Source: Biomphalaria glabrata (lineage: Eukaryota > Mollusca > Gastropoda > Planorbidae). Taken from it: a stretch of 64,000 bases of DNA. Location: the NCBI RefSeq assembly GCF_947242115.1, contig NC_074719.1:2858283-2922282 (forward strand), in the 5' to 3' direction. The position numbers and the translations under genes are program-made. Position 1 is the first letter of the stretch; each line of letters starts with the position of its first letter. This document shows, in pieces, positions 25,301 to 36,500 of this stretch. A model generated the notes under the pieces. It saw only the letters and a list, made by a program, of their open reading frames with translations, was not told where the DNA came from and did not search any database.

Positions 25301-26211
25301 AAGAGTTAAAAAACAATGCCTTACATTCAGATGTTATTGAAAGAAATTTGCAAGCAAGTGGGGGGTGGTAAAATGCCATCTCTTAAAATGACTAGAATAC
25401 TGACAAGGTTTTATTAATAGGAGGTACTGTATCCTTGAAAACTCTATTTTTGTTATTTGTATCCCAGAACAAAATCCAATTTTTGGTTTCTGAAATAGAT
25501 TTTTAGCTAATACTGGTAACCACATTGAAGAGAGCAAGATGTAAGACAAAGACTGTTTGACTGTTGTTATTTTTCGGTCATATACGGTACATAACAAAGA
25601 TATAGCAATCATTTTTCTTTACATAACAGTCATTTTTATTCCTAAAATTGATTTTTAAAACATTTTTCTAAAACATGTTTTAAGATGTTTTTTGAAAGCA
25701 TGTGTAACAATAATCTTATCAAATTTGGTAAAAGAATAGTAAAAAAAAAAAAAAGGTATCGATCAGTTCTGACATCATTGTTATTATATCTACAAAGACT
25801 GAACCAAGTATTTGGTCTCATTTTTTTTTTTATGATCACGATTCTAAAAAAGCCTTGTCTTCACGCTATGTTAATGTTTATATAAATCTCCTTTTGTTTA
25901 AAGAGACATTTAAAATCTTAGTTAGAAGATAGCTGTAAAAATACAAAGATTTTCCCAAAGAAATCTTTGACAAAAGTTCCTCAATTCACTCAAATATATT
26001 TAGTTACAGAGAACAATAAAATGATTCATGACAAAAACTGTTTTGCTCCAAGCTTGAAGTAAAGACTTAGAACTTGATTTGTTAAAAAGAAATAAAATAT
26101 ATAATATAATAAATAAATATGTATATACCGTGACATATATATATTTATATATATATATGTGTTAATTCATACTTACTCTCGTACGACAAAGAAAGGGTCT
26201 TCCAATGACAT
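13394..26211 (-). CDS. STX6: Syntaxin-6 (Qc SNARE), seven coding exons
   Basis: Exons on the minus strand: 26211-26177, 24889-24720, 24113-24019, 23722-23540, 20076-19970, 18005-17911, 13470-13394. Together 762 nt give 253 residues (human is 255). Translation starts MSLEDPFFVVRDEVQKAL and keeps the N-terminal syntaxin-6 domain (residues ~5-95, with TNELRNSLRSIEWDLEDLEE). The SNARE helix spans ~164-225 (IGSSVGVLKNMSQQIGSELE), with the likely zero-layer glutamine at Q195. RRQWC and a C-terminal membrane anchor follow (residues 234-253). In animals the protein is a tail-anchored Qc SNARE in trans-Golgi/endosome fusion. All junctions agree in phase. Six introns are GT-AG except the second, which is AT-AC. 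The start is the only ATG matching the family N-terminus. It diverges head to head from ANAPC2. Confidence 0.96.
13677..14167 (-). mobile_element. Solo LTR of an LTR retrotransposon (fossil)
   Basis: A 491-bp block starts TGTAACA and ends TGTGACA on the plus strand, so on the minus strand it runs TGTCACAG to GTTACA. It is flanked by the 5-bp target duplication GCCTA at 13672-13676 and 14168-14172. A minus-strand AATAAA lies inside (about 13800). No internal coding region is present, so it is a single terminal repeat left after recombination. It sits inside an RTE LINE remnant and is therefore younger than that copy. Confidence 0.8.
14229..14362 (+). repeat. 15-bp minisatellite inside LINE remnant, ~9 copies
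   Basis: The unit is GATGCGCCTGTCATG (variant GATGCGCCTGTCATT). Each unit encodes D-A-P-V-M/I in the LINE frame. The array grew from the LINE motif MDGPVIER that is present once in the copy at 54527-54751. Confidence 0.95.
14851..17290 (-). mobile_element. 5'-truncated CR1/Jockey-group LINE (endonuclease C-terminal half, RT, C-terminus)
   Basis: On the minus strand 17290 to about 16470 encodes the end of an AP-type endonuclease (LPDINWKTL, PGLSDHEIIKI). 16463-15366 is a long reverse transcriptase with [49 protein letters not shown] and the catalytic FADDCIIYR. 15362-14931 is the C-terminus (LVRPIIEYASSVWDP, SFFPSAIRAWNGLPE). Only two frame breaks (near 16465 and 15364) separate these parts, so it is a fairly young dead copy. 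It ends in a GATAA-type tail at 14857-14875. It lies in STX6 intron 6 in the same orientation as the gene. 3'-end copies lie at 55750-55985 and 56425-56480, and an older one at 47700-47970. Confidence 0.9.
17291..17910. other. STX6 intron 6, unassigned part
   Basis: A-rich intronic sequence with several poly-A runs; I see nothing else in it. Confidence 0.5.
18006..19321. other. STX6 intron 5, unassigned part
   Basis: Intronic. It contains poly-G runs at 18110-18119, 18446-18459 and 19000-19030 (G-rich on the plus strand, so possible G-quadruplex on that strand). No gene. Confidence 0.5.
19322..19600 (+). mobile_element. SINE family 1, nearly full-length copy
   Basis: Sense orientation: tRNA-like head (TGGTGGCTGAGTGTTTAAGT, B box GGGTTTGAATCTC), body with AAAGTAAAGGTGGTTGGTCG and GACCTTTACATCATATGCCC, then the terminal GGTCTGAAAGGGGG. 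It is followed at 19620-19655 by a repeated piece of its own head-proximal region. Confidence 0.88.
19738..19880 (-). mobile_element. SINE family 2-related fragment
   Basis: On the minus strand a tRNA-like head (GAGTTTGAATCCTGACTC) is followed by TTTACTGAGCACCTCATGGA and AACTCTCCAGATACTCCCAC. This parallels TTTACTGAGCGCCTAAAGGC and AACTCCTAGATACCCC of family 2. Confidence 0.65.
20379..23506. mobile_element. 3.1-kb TTAA-flanked element in STX6 intron 4
   Basis: The element begins GGGGGTCA directly after TTAA (20375-20378) and ends TGACCCCC directly before TTAA (23507-23510), giving an 8-bp terminal inverted repeat and a 4-bp TTAA duplication. A longer internal inverted match, GGGGTCAAACGG-like, lies near 23343-23361. 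TTAA targets are typical of piggyBac and Kolobok transposons. No transposase ORF is visible, so it would be non-autonomous. Inside, 20785-20905 looks like a promoter and first exon (inverted CCAAT, CTTCCGG ETS-like site, then a GTAAGT donor near 20903). The boundaries rest on short motifs and are an inference. Confidence 0.5.
20820..22910 (+). ncRNA. Possible spliced noncoding transcript inside the TTAA element
   Basis: An ATGG/GTAAGT donor lies near 20903, a pyrimidine-rich CAG acceptor near 21545, and another CAG acceptor near 21790. An AATAAA is near 22901. The region between has no long ORF. Its plus orientation is antisense to STX6. This rests on splice-like motifs only. Confidence 0.25.
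23816..24016. repeat. ~66-bp imperfect tandem repeat, 3 copies, STX6 intron 3
   Basis: AACTAACTCTCACATGAAAC and the following GACAGGTGGC/AACTTGAAAT segments recur three times. The array ends right at the exon 3 donor. Confidence 0.75.
24114..24719 (-). other. STX6: U12-type AT-AC intron of STX6 (intron 2)
   Basis: The exon 2 coding sequence ends GAG ACT GTT G. The intron then begins ATATCCTT, the exact minor-spliceosome 5' splice-site consensus, and ends TTTCTTAACTTATGTAAC before exon 3 (GC ATT GTT GAA). TTTCTTAAC (24131-24123) is one base from the U12 branch consensus TTCCTTAAC, and its branch adenosine lies 10 nt from the AC end. Joining gives ETVGIVEKNPRKF, aligned with ETISIVEANPRKF of human STX6. 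No GT-AG pair keeps this alignment: there is no AG between the upstream in-frame stop and exon 3. Confidence 0.93.
25229..25309. mobile_element. 81-bp TTAA mini-MITE
   Basis: TTAACTCTTTCTCTCC (25229-25244) and its exact reverse complement (25294-25309) bound 49 bases. The outer TTAA on each side looks like the target site of a piggyBac/Kolobok-like element. Confidence 0.7.
25310..26176. other. STX6 intron 1, unassigned part
   Basis: AT-rich; no feature recognised apart from AT dinucleotide runs near 26130-26160. Confidence 0.45.
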
Positions 26212-27511
26212 TTTATCAGATAAAAGAATATTTTTTTTAGCTATCCAGGTCAAATGTCACAAGCAACAATAGTGGAATCCTCAAAAGCTTTACACTTAGC
26301 TGAAGTAAGATTAAAATATAATAATTTTTAAAAATATAATATATAATAATATAGATCTATATATATATATAATATTAAATATAAAATTAATAAAAATATA
26401 ATAATTTGTGAACTTTGCGGAGGGTGCGGTCCGCACAGGGAGACACCCCTTTTGGAGTGGCACTCAAGTTGGAAAAATATGTCTTGGCAAAAGCAGACAC
26501 ATTCCAAATGACATCATATTCGACATATAGCATGTAATTACCGTTTTCAAATATTATAATATTATTATTATAGATCTATATTAGACACATCTGTCATGAC
26601 ACAGTCATGACATGATAATCTGTTTTATAATAATGTTATAAAGTATAAACATTATAGACCCTAGATCTATACTATATTTAATAATAATAATATTATAAAT
26701 ATATAGATCTAGACTTAGACTTAAAATATAGATTGATCTATCTAAAATCTATCTAGACTAGACCTAGTCTAGATCTAGATCTAATTATTAATTAAAATTA
26801 TTATTTAAAAAAAAACGCACTCACTAGACTCGCTCATGTTTATTACTTTCTCGTTGTTGAAGGCGCTGTACAGCTGTCACTTTGACACTTAATCTAGATT
26901 TTCATCTCTAGATTTATAACACTAAAGGGGAAGAAACAAAGTAGATCTGTAAAGTGTTAATAGAAAGAAAAAAAGAGACGTATTTTGATAAACTATTTTA
27001 CAGTATCCACCATTTTGGCTACTTCTATTGACGTCATTAAATGGAATTCCTTCGAGGATCCCTAACCTACTTTCCAAATCTTAAAATATTAAGTTTTGTA
27101 AAATGTGTACTAAGATTATTAACTGAAAACAAAGTAAAGAAAACATAACATTAATATTATATCTAGAGTAGATATATATTGTAAACACCTTGAATATATC
27201 TAAATAATTTAGTAAACAAAATCAGTAGTTTAATACTTGATATTTGGTGTAACCGAAAGGTGGAATATAAAAAAAAATGTTTTTGAGGGAAAGGGAGGGA
27301 GAGGGGGGGGGGGGACAAAAGAAAAACAAAACAGCAATCATACTTTTTAATGAAATAAGAAAACATCACTCGATCTGAACAGATTTTAAATAATTGAACG
27401 ACTCGATCTAGAATAACTTAGACTTAGACTAGACGTCTTAGAAATATAGATCTATAATCTATATAGATCTAGATCTATAGATTATAGATCTAGATCTATA
27501 AACAATTAAAC
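26212..27511. promoter_or_regulatory. Divergent STX6/ANAPC2 promoter region
   Basis: The two start codons face away from each other across 1.3 kb. A perfect CRE palindrome TGACGTCA lies at 27029-27036, next to CCACCATTTTGGC (27007-27019), which resembles a YY1 site. AT-rich TCTAGATC and TATATA runs occupy much of 26330-26800. No CpG-rich island is seen. A shared bidirectional promoter is an inference from the arrangement. Confidence 0.55.
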
Positions 27512-30500
27512 ATGGATATGATGGATATTTCTCGATCTTGGAACTTTTTAGAAAATATTTTAACCGCTAGTTCGGTAAGTCATGATAAAAAAAATTAAAA
27601 TCATGATTGATGTCATGATGATCATTCTTCTATCTAGATTAATCTAGATCTAGATCTAGATCTAGGACTTCTACTAGTTAGATCTAGATTTTAGTCATCA
27701 AATCTAGTTCTAGATCTACTACTAGTACTGAGTACTACTTAGACTACTACTGGTAACTACTGTCTACTAGTCTAGAGTTTAACTAGAGTAGAGTGACTAA
27801 GAGTGACTACACCTATTTAATTTAATAAAATAAAAATACTACCAAATAATTTCCCGCAAATACTCAAATATACAATATAGAGTTATAGTGTTATAGACCA
27901 TACTAGTCAATACTAATTAGTAATTTATACTATACCTAGTAAGTAATACTAGTATAGTAGTACATACATATATTAAACATAAATGAATAACAGCACCAGG
28001 GACTAAGTTTTTTTAAGAGAGAAAGTAGTGAATTAAAATGCTACGAAAATAAGGGCATGCACCGACTGAGGCTCGAACCTGTGACTCCGGATTCGACACC
28101 ACCGCCTAGCGATAATGCACCAAGCGAAACTAACCTCTAGAGCATCGGAATGTCCCTGGTGCTGTTATTCATTTATGTTTAATATATGTATGTATCATTT
28201 GTTTCAGCATCTAGCTTCAACTACATAGTATAGTAGTAATACTTGAATTATTTAAGTTTACTACTCAACCTAGGACTAGGTCACTAGGAGAGCTACTTTG
28301 ACTTTGACAAAAAATTAAAAAATAAATATATAATAAGAACAGAAACTATCTAGTTATGTAGACTGTAGAGCTTGCTGAGAGGTTTACAATGATACCAATT
28401 TATTTATATTTCTATGTTATATAAAAATATAGGATAGGAGCAAAATTATGCTGTTTTATATACCATGTGTAGAAAAATAGACTCTATAGAAAATGTCCAA
28501 AAAAAACTGTGATTGAAAGATTGAATTTTCGTCTTTATCTCATCATAAGGCCTTCAGTGTTAGAGGCGGGCAATCCTGTTAGCGTGACACATATTACGAT
28601 ATATACATAGTCTACTTTTACAGCACAGGGCCCCGCATTTGACATTCGCCCAGGGCCCCTCGCACTGCTCAGGCGGCCTCTGAGTTCATACTACTTAGTT
28701 ATTAGTAATACTAGATGAGTGAGTATATTTAAATAATCTAATGATAATGTAGTATTTAAAATGAATACTAACTAAAAGTCCAGTCCAAGTAAAGTTAAAA
28801 GTATATTATAATTATCTACTAATCTAGATCTAAGTCTAGTAAAAAAAATCTAGAGATCTAAAATCTCTAGAATCTTGAATCTAATTTCTAAAGAAATATT
28901 ATGAAACTTTAAAAAAAAACAAAAAACTTTTTTATTTTAATTAATTAATTAAAACATCATTCTAATCTAGAATCTATTTTTTCTAGTTAGGGCTGGATTT
29001 AGTATATATATATATATATATATATAGTACTATAGTCTAGTGACAATATCTAGATTAGATCTATAGATCTATTATAATTTATAGTAGTATAAGACTAGCC
29101 TTATTTATGTTTTTAAATTTTAATATGTACTAGATAGAGATCTACTGTACTCAGATTTATCCCAGAGATTATTAGGAACAAGAAAATAAAAATGATGCTA
29201 CTAGATCTAGTCACCCAGTGTGTTAGTGCTGTTAGCAAGCGGAAATATATTCTGTAGACATAGATTTTCATTACTTTAAAGTTTTAAAGTCACAAACTAG
29301 ATTCTACTAGTGCATATATGTGTTAGTAATTAAGTTATTCCTCACCAACAATTTAAAAGTGAAACAGTTTGCTCTTTTCATGCAACCTGCTTCTAGAAAT
29401 GTTACCGTTCCATCGCTTTGTCCTTTTGAGTATTTGCTGAACCTTGCTGAAGATCTTTGCTAATGTCTGAACTTGGGACCTATTATATTCAAATTGTAGA
29501 AACTTCTTTGGACAAACTTTTGACCAATAGCCAGTTGACAGAGTTTTAAAGGGGACATCGGTATTGGAGGTGAAAAGCTGATATGTGTCAATAGTTTTAA
29601 ATACCTCAAACTTATTGTTTCAGATGAAGGAACCGAACTGGAATTACTGGTCAGAATTGCATAGTCTACCATTGCCTGTCCTAACTATGAACAAGTGACG
29701 ACAATATCATCTATCTTGCATCATTCACAACCCATCGCTAAATGCTTCCCACCGTCACCATAGAAACACAAACTCCATAACATCATCGACACTAAAATCA
29801 AACTGATGCATTCCTTGGTCATGGCCACATTTATATGCTTACGAATCTTGGATACTAACTGCAGAAATAGAAAGGAGGATCCTAACAGTGGAATTGAGAT
29901 GCTATGGAAGGATCATAGGCATCACACAAAGACGACATCACAAACAAAGAAATGAGAAACAGGATCACTGTGTCAATCTGGCCCCATGACGACCTGCTAA
30001 CTATTGTTGAAAAATGCAAATTCAAACTTTATGACCCAATTACAAGATCCTCAGGTATCACAGAGAGAAGTACCAGGAAAAAGAAGAAGAGGCAGACAGA
30101 AAACAATGGAAGACCAAATGTTTAAGAATGGACGAGCCTATCACTGAAGGACAAATTCTAGCCGAGGTAAAAGAGAGAGAGGAATGGAGGAAGATAGTCG
30201 ACAGATCATCTGTGGTGCCCCAACAGTCCAGCAGACTAAAGGATAGGTGAAGATGTTGGCTATACAAATTTCTGACACATATAATATATTATGGGCACTA
30301 TCACCTCAAAAAATCAATATCTAATGGAATGAAGCTTTGGGCCTACATTATGGGACAGCTAGAACCAACTCTATGTCTGGACTAAGTTTTAGTTTGGGAA
30401 TCACTGTCAAAGATAAACTATAGTTTTATTTTATTTCCCTTTGTGGAATGCTACTTAGCTTTAAAGCTTATGTTGTTGTTGTTTTTTTTTCTATTTATAA

Positions 30501-33500
30501 ATAGATTCTTCCAGAAATCAAATGGAGACAAGTTGCGATTACTCCAGAACTGAAAGAAGCAGTCCTATTTTTAAAAAACCCTGGCATGAATACCTTGCTG
30601 GAGGAATGGTTGATTGAAACAATATTTCAGGATCTCAGTAAGAGAGTCAGTTCAACTTTTTGGAAGTTGTGTTCCAAGTCTGATAACAAAACTGATGCTG
30701 ATGTGCTTTTTGAAGCGTTTGGATTTCTATATGGTAAATTTAAAGCAAAGTTTCAATGCAATAATGTTTTCACTGTCTTATGTATATATTCTGTTCAGTC
30801 TGTGTCAATGTAATTATTTATTTTTAATCTCTGGCATTGAGAGAATGGGAAAAAAAAACACCAACTCATTAAGTATTTCAAGTCCTTGTGGACTTCTAAA
30901 GCACTGTTCAGCATGGAAAACCAACTCCTAGATACCCCCCCCCCCCCCCCCCCACTGGTCCACAAAAGAGATTGGACCAAAAGCGCTCTGAGCATGCTAT
31001 AAGCATGAAAGTAGTGCTATATAAAAGCTATAATAATAATAATGTTCAGTCAGATTGAATGTTCCTATTCTACAGTTAATGTAAATGTAATTTGGTCCAA
31101 ATCACACTAAACTAGGTTAATTAAAATAATATAAAAACTCCTAACCACCTTTTTTTTATCATGTTTAATGGCAGCTATATGGTGTCATTTAAGATCTTAT
31201 CAACAGTAAACTGTATTATAAAGAAAAAAAATTATTTAAGTAAAACTAAAATCTATTTTTCTTTTATAAATGTTACAAATCTTTTTTGAGGCATTACTTT
31301 AGACTATATATATATATATATATATATGTTTTCTTGTCTCTATTCTCTTCTCTTAGTTTTCTTTTTATATGATCTATTATCCAATTTTTTTTGTCTATGT
31401 TCCCAGGTGTGTTTAAAGACTATTACTTGGTTTCCCTACTAAGATTGCAATGGTTACAAAGTCTTTCCTTGCTGGCTCCTGTGTCTGGCCAATCAGCATT
31501 AGCTTCAGCATTCACTCCTGTGAAAGGGAACTACACTTTCCCTAAAGGTGTGCGCTTTGGGAATCTAGATAAACAGAAATCTCTGACCTCTTCATTGGTG
31601 GGGCTCAAGTCTGACCGCACTAGCAAGATAGAGACAGGTCATCTGAGTGTCACCTTCGAAAAAGGTACCAAGGGGGAGGAGATGGAGTTAGAGTCCAGGG
31701 ATGATGGTGAAGATGCAAGTATTATCCAAACAAAACTCTGTGCCGCTGCCAATGATAAGAAGCTTAGCACGTCAATGGTAGTTTCATATTGTGAAGACAG
31801 CAGTATTTTAGGTGACTCTATGCAGGATACAACTCAAGGTTCATTAAATCCAGCTTTAAATTTTTCTAACAGCCGGATCAGCAATATCATAGAAGAGGAG
31901 GAAGAAGAATCATTTATACGCTCTCCAATTGGTGGTAGTAAGAAACTGTATGCCTCACATGTAAACAGTAGAAAGGATCTCCATCTCCTCTGTATGGCCA
32001 AGACAACACCCGTCACCGACATCCGAACACATTCAGACCGAGTCGCAGTTCATCTCCCCAGCATCACATCCACCCCCGGAGAAATATTAACTCAAACGCC
32101 TGGCAACATCACACCTATCTCTTTTCAATGCACGCCAGAAGAACAGTTGAAAGGTCAATTGCTCCAGGGAATGTCCATAAGCGTAGACCCGGTAACTTCA
32201 TTAGTTACCGGAGTATGTGAGGTGCTACCAGACGCCTCTGAAGTGTTCGGTATTTGTCTAACTAACAGACCAAGTCAGTGGCAGGCTAATGATAGAACAA
32301 AGCTTTTTTTTGCTACTCAAGCCAGAGTAAGTACTTGTATATTAAAAACTTTGCTTTTGAATATATTTAATGGTTATTTAATCTTCCTAATGCTTGTACA
32401 TATATTGAAGACAAATGAATCAAAATTTACTTCAACCATAGCATTTTACAAAAAAAATAGTTACTTTTTTATGTCAAGACTTTTCTTTTTCCTAATTTAG
32501 CTGTTATTTGCACACTATCAACATATTGCTTGACAAATACAAAGTCTCACTACTTGTGGAGGCGTGGTTGTTGAGTGGTAAAGCACTCAGCTTCCAAACC
32601 AAGGGTTCCTGGTTCAAATCCTGGTGAAGACTGGTATTTTGACTTTCAGGATTTTAGGGTGCCTCTGAGTCCACCCAGTTCTAATGGGTACCTGACATTA
32701 GTTGGGGAAAAGTGAACCAGCAGCTTGGATGTTAAAAAATACTAGCCGTTTGTGAGCATGAATTAAGGGTGAATATATAACTTAATACTGTAACTCTCCA
32801 TTTTTGTAGATCAGCTAATCACTGCTCTTGGAAGCTCGCTTTTTTCTACGTGCTCTCCACATTAATCTTTTGTCTTGACTTGTTCTTAGGTTCAACTTAT
32901 GATCAAATCTGTTTTGTTCTACACATTCCCACAACACTTTAGAAATGTTGTGAAAAACTTCTATTCTGAGGCTTTTGACATTCACCGAAATCAAACTGAT
33001 GAATCAGGTAAATTATTGACTTGAGGTGGATTCAGTATAATAGTTATCTTAATGTTTGTACTTTTTTTTTTTTCTCTTGTCATTCATATCTTATTAAAGT
33101 TTGAATATTCTCTTCCCCTAAAATGTGATCAGTAGAACTTAGTAATTGTGTTTTTTTTCATCCTTGGGTTTTAAAATGTATTTGTTTATAGGTTCTCTTG
33201 CAGATGTGGAAGAAAGTCAGAAAAAATTTGATGATATCAACAAAAAATTGTGAGTTTTTTTTTTCTTTTACAAATAATTTTTTTTTACTTTCCACTAACA
33301 AGTAACACTGACATAAATTTTGAAATTGCAAAAATTTTTCTCGTTTAATTAAAAAATGTATTTTGATGTTATGTAAATGTTTAATAATAATAATAATAAT
33401 CTTTATTGTCCGTACGGAAATTTGTCTTTGAATTTGTGCATTACACCAACTTTTGTTTACTTTTCTTAGCAAATATATTCAAATGTTTTTCACTATTAAT

Positions 33501-36500
33501 TTTTTTTTTTTTGGCTTGAAAAAAGTATATTATGTGCCTTTCATCTGTAGGGATGAGCTAGGTCTAATGGAACTCATATCTGGGTCAGCAGTGACAGACA
33601 TCGTCCACTGCCAGATTGAGAAACACATTGAGGACAGCTGTAAAGGAAACTTTGATACGTCACACATTGCTGACTTGGAAGAGGTTTGTTTAGTAGCTTT
33701 TTGTTGACGTATTTTTTGTATAGCTGGACTTTCTTGTAACGACTTTATTCACAGAGTTTGTATTGAAGAGGCTCAGAGTTTGTATTGAAGTGGCTCACAG
33801 TGTTTGTATTGAAGTGGCTCACAGTGTTTGTATTGAAGTGGCTCACAGTGTTTGTATTGAAGTGGCTCACAGTGTTTCTATTGAAGTGGCTCACAGTGTT
33901 TGTATTGAAGTGGCTCACAGTGTTTCTATTGAAGTGGCTCACAGAGTTTGTATTTAAGTGGCTCACAGTGTTTGTATTGAAGTGGCTCACAGAGTTTGTA
34001 TTGAAATGACTCAGAGTTTGTATTGAAGTGGCTCACAGTGTTTGTATGGCTCACAGAATTTGTATTGAAGTGTCTCACAGAGTTTGTATTGAAATGACTC
34101 ACAGAGTTTGTATTGAAATGACTCACAGAGTTTGTATTGAAGTGGCTCACAGTGTTTCTATTGAAGTGGCTCACAGTGTTTGTATTGAAGTGGCTCACAG
34201 TGTTTCTATTGAAGTGGCTCACAGAGTTTCTATTTAAGTGGCTCACAGTGTTTGTATTGAAGTGGCTCACAGTGTTTGTATGGCTCACAGAATTTGTATT
34301 GAAGTGTCTCACAGAGTTTGCATTGAAGTGGCTCACAGAGTTTGTATTGAAATGACTCACAGAGTTTGTATTGAAATGACTCACAGAGTTTGTATTGAAG
34401 TGGCTCACAGTGTTTGTATTGAAGTGGCTCACAGTGTTTCTATTGAAGTGGCTCACAGAGTTTGTATTGAAGTGGCTCACAGTGTTTGTATTGAAGTGGC
34501 TCACAGAGTTTGTATTGAAGTGGCTCACAGTGTTTGTATGGCTCACAGAATTTGTATTGAAGTGTCTCACAGAGTTTGCATTGAAGTGGCTCACAGAGTT
34601 TGTATTGAAATGACTCACAGAGTTTGTATTGAAGTGGCTCACAGAGTTTGTATTGAAGTGGCTCACAGTGTTTGTATTGAAGTGGCTCACAGAGTTTGTA
34701 TTGAAGTGGCTCACAGTGTTTGTATGGCTCACAGAATTTGTATTGAAGTGTCTCACAGAGTTTGCATTGAAGTGGCTCACAGAGTTTGTATTGAAATGAC
34801 TCACAGAGTTTGTATTGAAATGACTCACAGAGTTTGTATTGAAGTGGCTCACAGTGTTTGTATTGAAGTGGCTCACAGTGTTTGTATTGAAGTGGCTCAC
34901 AGTGTTTGTATTGAAGTGGCTCACAGTGTTTCTATTGAAGTGGCTTACTTGGTGAAGAATAAAAAACAAATGGCATTATTACTATAAGACTATACAGAAG
35001 ATTCTATATTTCTATCTAAAGCTAAGCCTGGCTACATGGAATTTCTGATACTTCCCCTTTTATAAATACAACACTTCGAAATCCTTAATAGAAAAAAACA
35101 GTGATTCTGTGTTGAGGCTCAGAATTTTCTACTTCACCAAGTGTTTCAGAATTCTTTCTTAACAACGTCCATTTCTCAAGGATATCTCAGGGATATCTCT
35201 AGGATATCTATACATTTTTTAGACTAGTCAAAGGCAGTTGGCACGATCCATTGTCCGCTATAGTTAACTTAAAAAGTTGAACCTAACTTTCCTCACATTT
35301 CATGTCTTTTCTGTTTCTATGTTAAGAAGCCAATTTGGTGAATGAATGATGCAAGACATCAATGTTCAAGTGCTGGTGTTATAATTGATTGGTAATGAAA
35401 ATATCTGTATGGATATGTGTACACAATCTGTTTTGTTAACGTGGCTCTTGCTAGTCTGACACTTTATAACCCTACACACTCAGTTATCGTACGTACAATC
35501 AGGTAATTGATCTAGACTGTAGTACCTATATTTTTTTAATTTAGCAAGATTTTAATTGCAATTTAGTACAGTATGTGAAAGCTGAAATCAAATGTTATGT
35601 ATTTTTTAGATCAATACCTTTTTTCTTTTTTGTCTAATGTTTTTTTACACTCTTGAAATCTAAAAGAATACTTTATTGCATCATAAATAGACTTCTCTTG
35701 ACATATACAGTTAAATTCTTTGAAGTACAGCCAACTTCAGGTAATCTTATGCTTTCAGTAATTAGACACCCCTCTGATTCCTTAACTGTCAGACTATCAA
35801 GAGTCAGTTGTACTTAAAATATAATTTTTTAGTATTTTTTATCTGCAAACATTTTTTTGCAGTGGTTGGATCAGCATGTTTTGGGTTGGTTGAATCACAT
35901 CTACGCCTGCAAGCAGACGGCATCCCAGCTGGCCAGTGTGGTTGCATTCCGAGACAGACTACGCCACTTCATCTATGAAACGTATGCCAAATCTTTGATT
36001 GGCCAGTTTTTTGATATTATCATTGACTACCCCGACTCCAAGCCTGCTATTCAAGATCTCACAGCATGTTTGGAGAAGACAGATTTGAGGTCTGAGCTCG
36101 TGTGCACACTGAAACATGCATTGGAGAATAGACTTTTACATCCTGGTGAGTAGTAGCTTTCAGCCTGTGAAATATGTGCAGTGTAGTATATGAAAAAATG
36201 TATATTTATTAAGCTTTTCTTTATAAAACTGCAAACATGTACAGTAGATAGTGTTCTAATTCTAGAAGTATTACAAAATGTTTTTAAAAGATGGTCGCCT
36301 TGTAAAATGCAGGATTACTGGGATACAAATAGTTTAGTTGTCTCTCTTCTGTAGGTCAGCCAAACGTCATATGCTCATAGAAGATTGTTGATAATCTGGA
36401 TTTAGAAATACGCTTCAATTTTATGCATTAATTCTGGCATGTAGTCGGCCTAAAGAATACTGGTAGATCCAGCTGTTGGAGTTGGTAATGGAAGTTGCCT

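Noticed and set aside
28625-28685. A complete hAT element from the GGGCCCC-rich block and the GGATTTAG ends
   Set aside because: The pieces at 24309, 28625 and 28987 are not arranged as one bounded element; only decayed ends are visible.
30900-30955. Poly-C/poly-G runs (also 18446, 22798, 42315, 46924, 50907) as regulatory G-quadruplexes
   Set aside because: They lie in SINE bodies, MITEs or intronic low complexity; nothing in the sequence supports a regulatory role.
33926-34969. A 347-codon minus-strand ORF and a 249-codon plus-strand ORF
   Set aside because: Both simply read through the 24-bp minisatellite in ANAPC2 intron 6; there is no codon bias or homology, and all frames are open because the period is a multiple of three.
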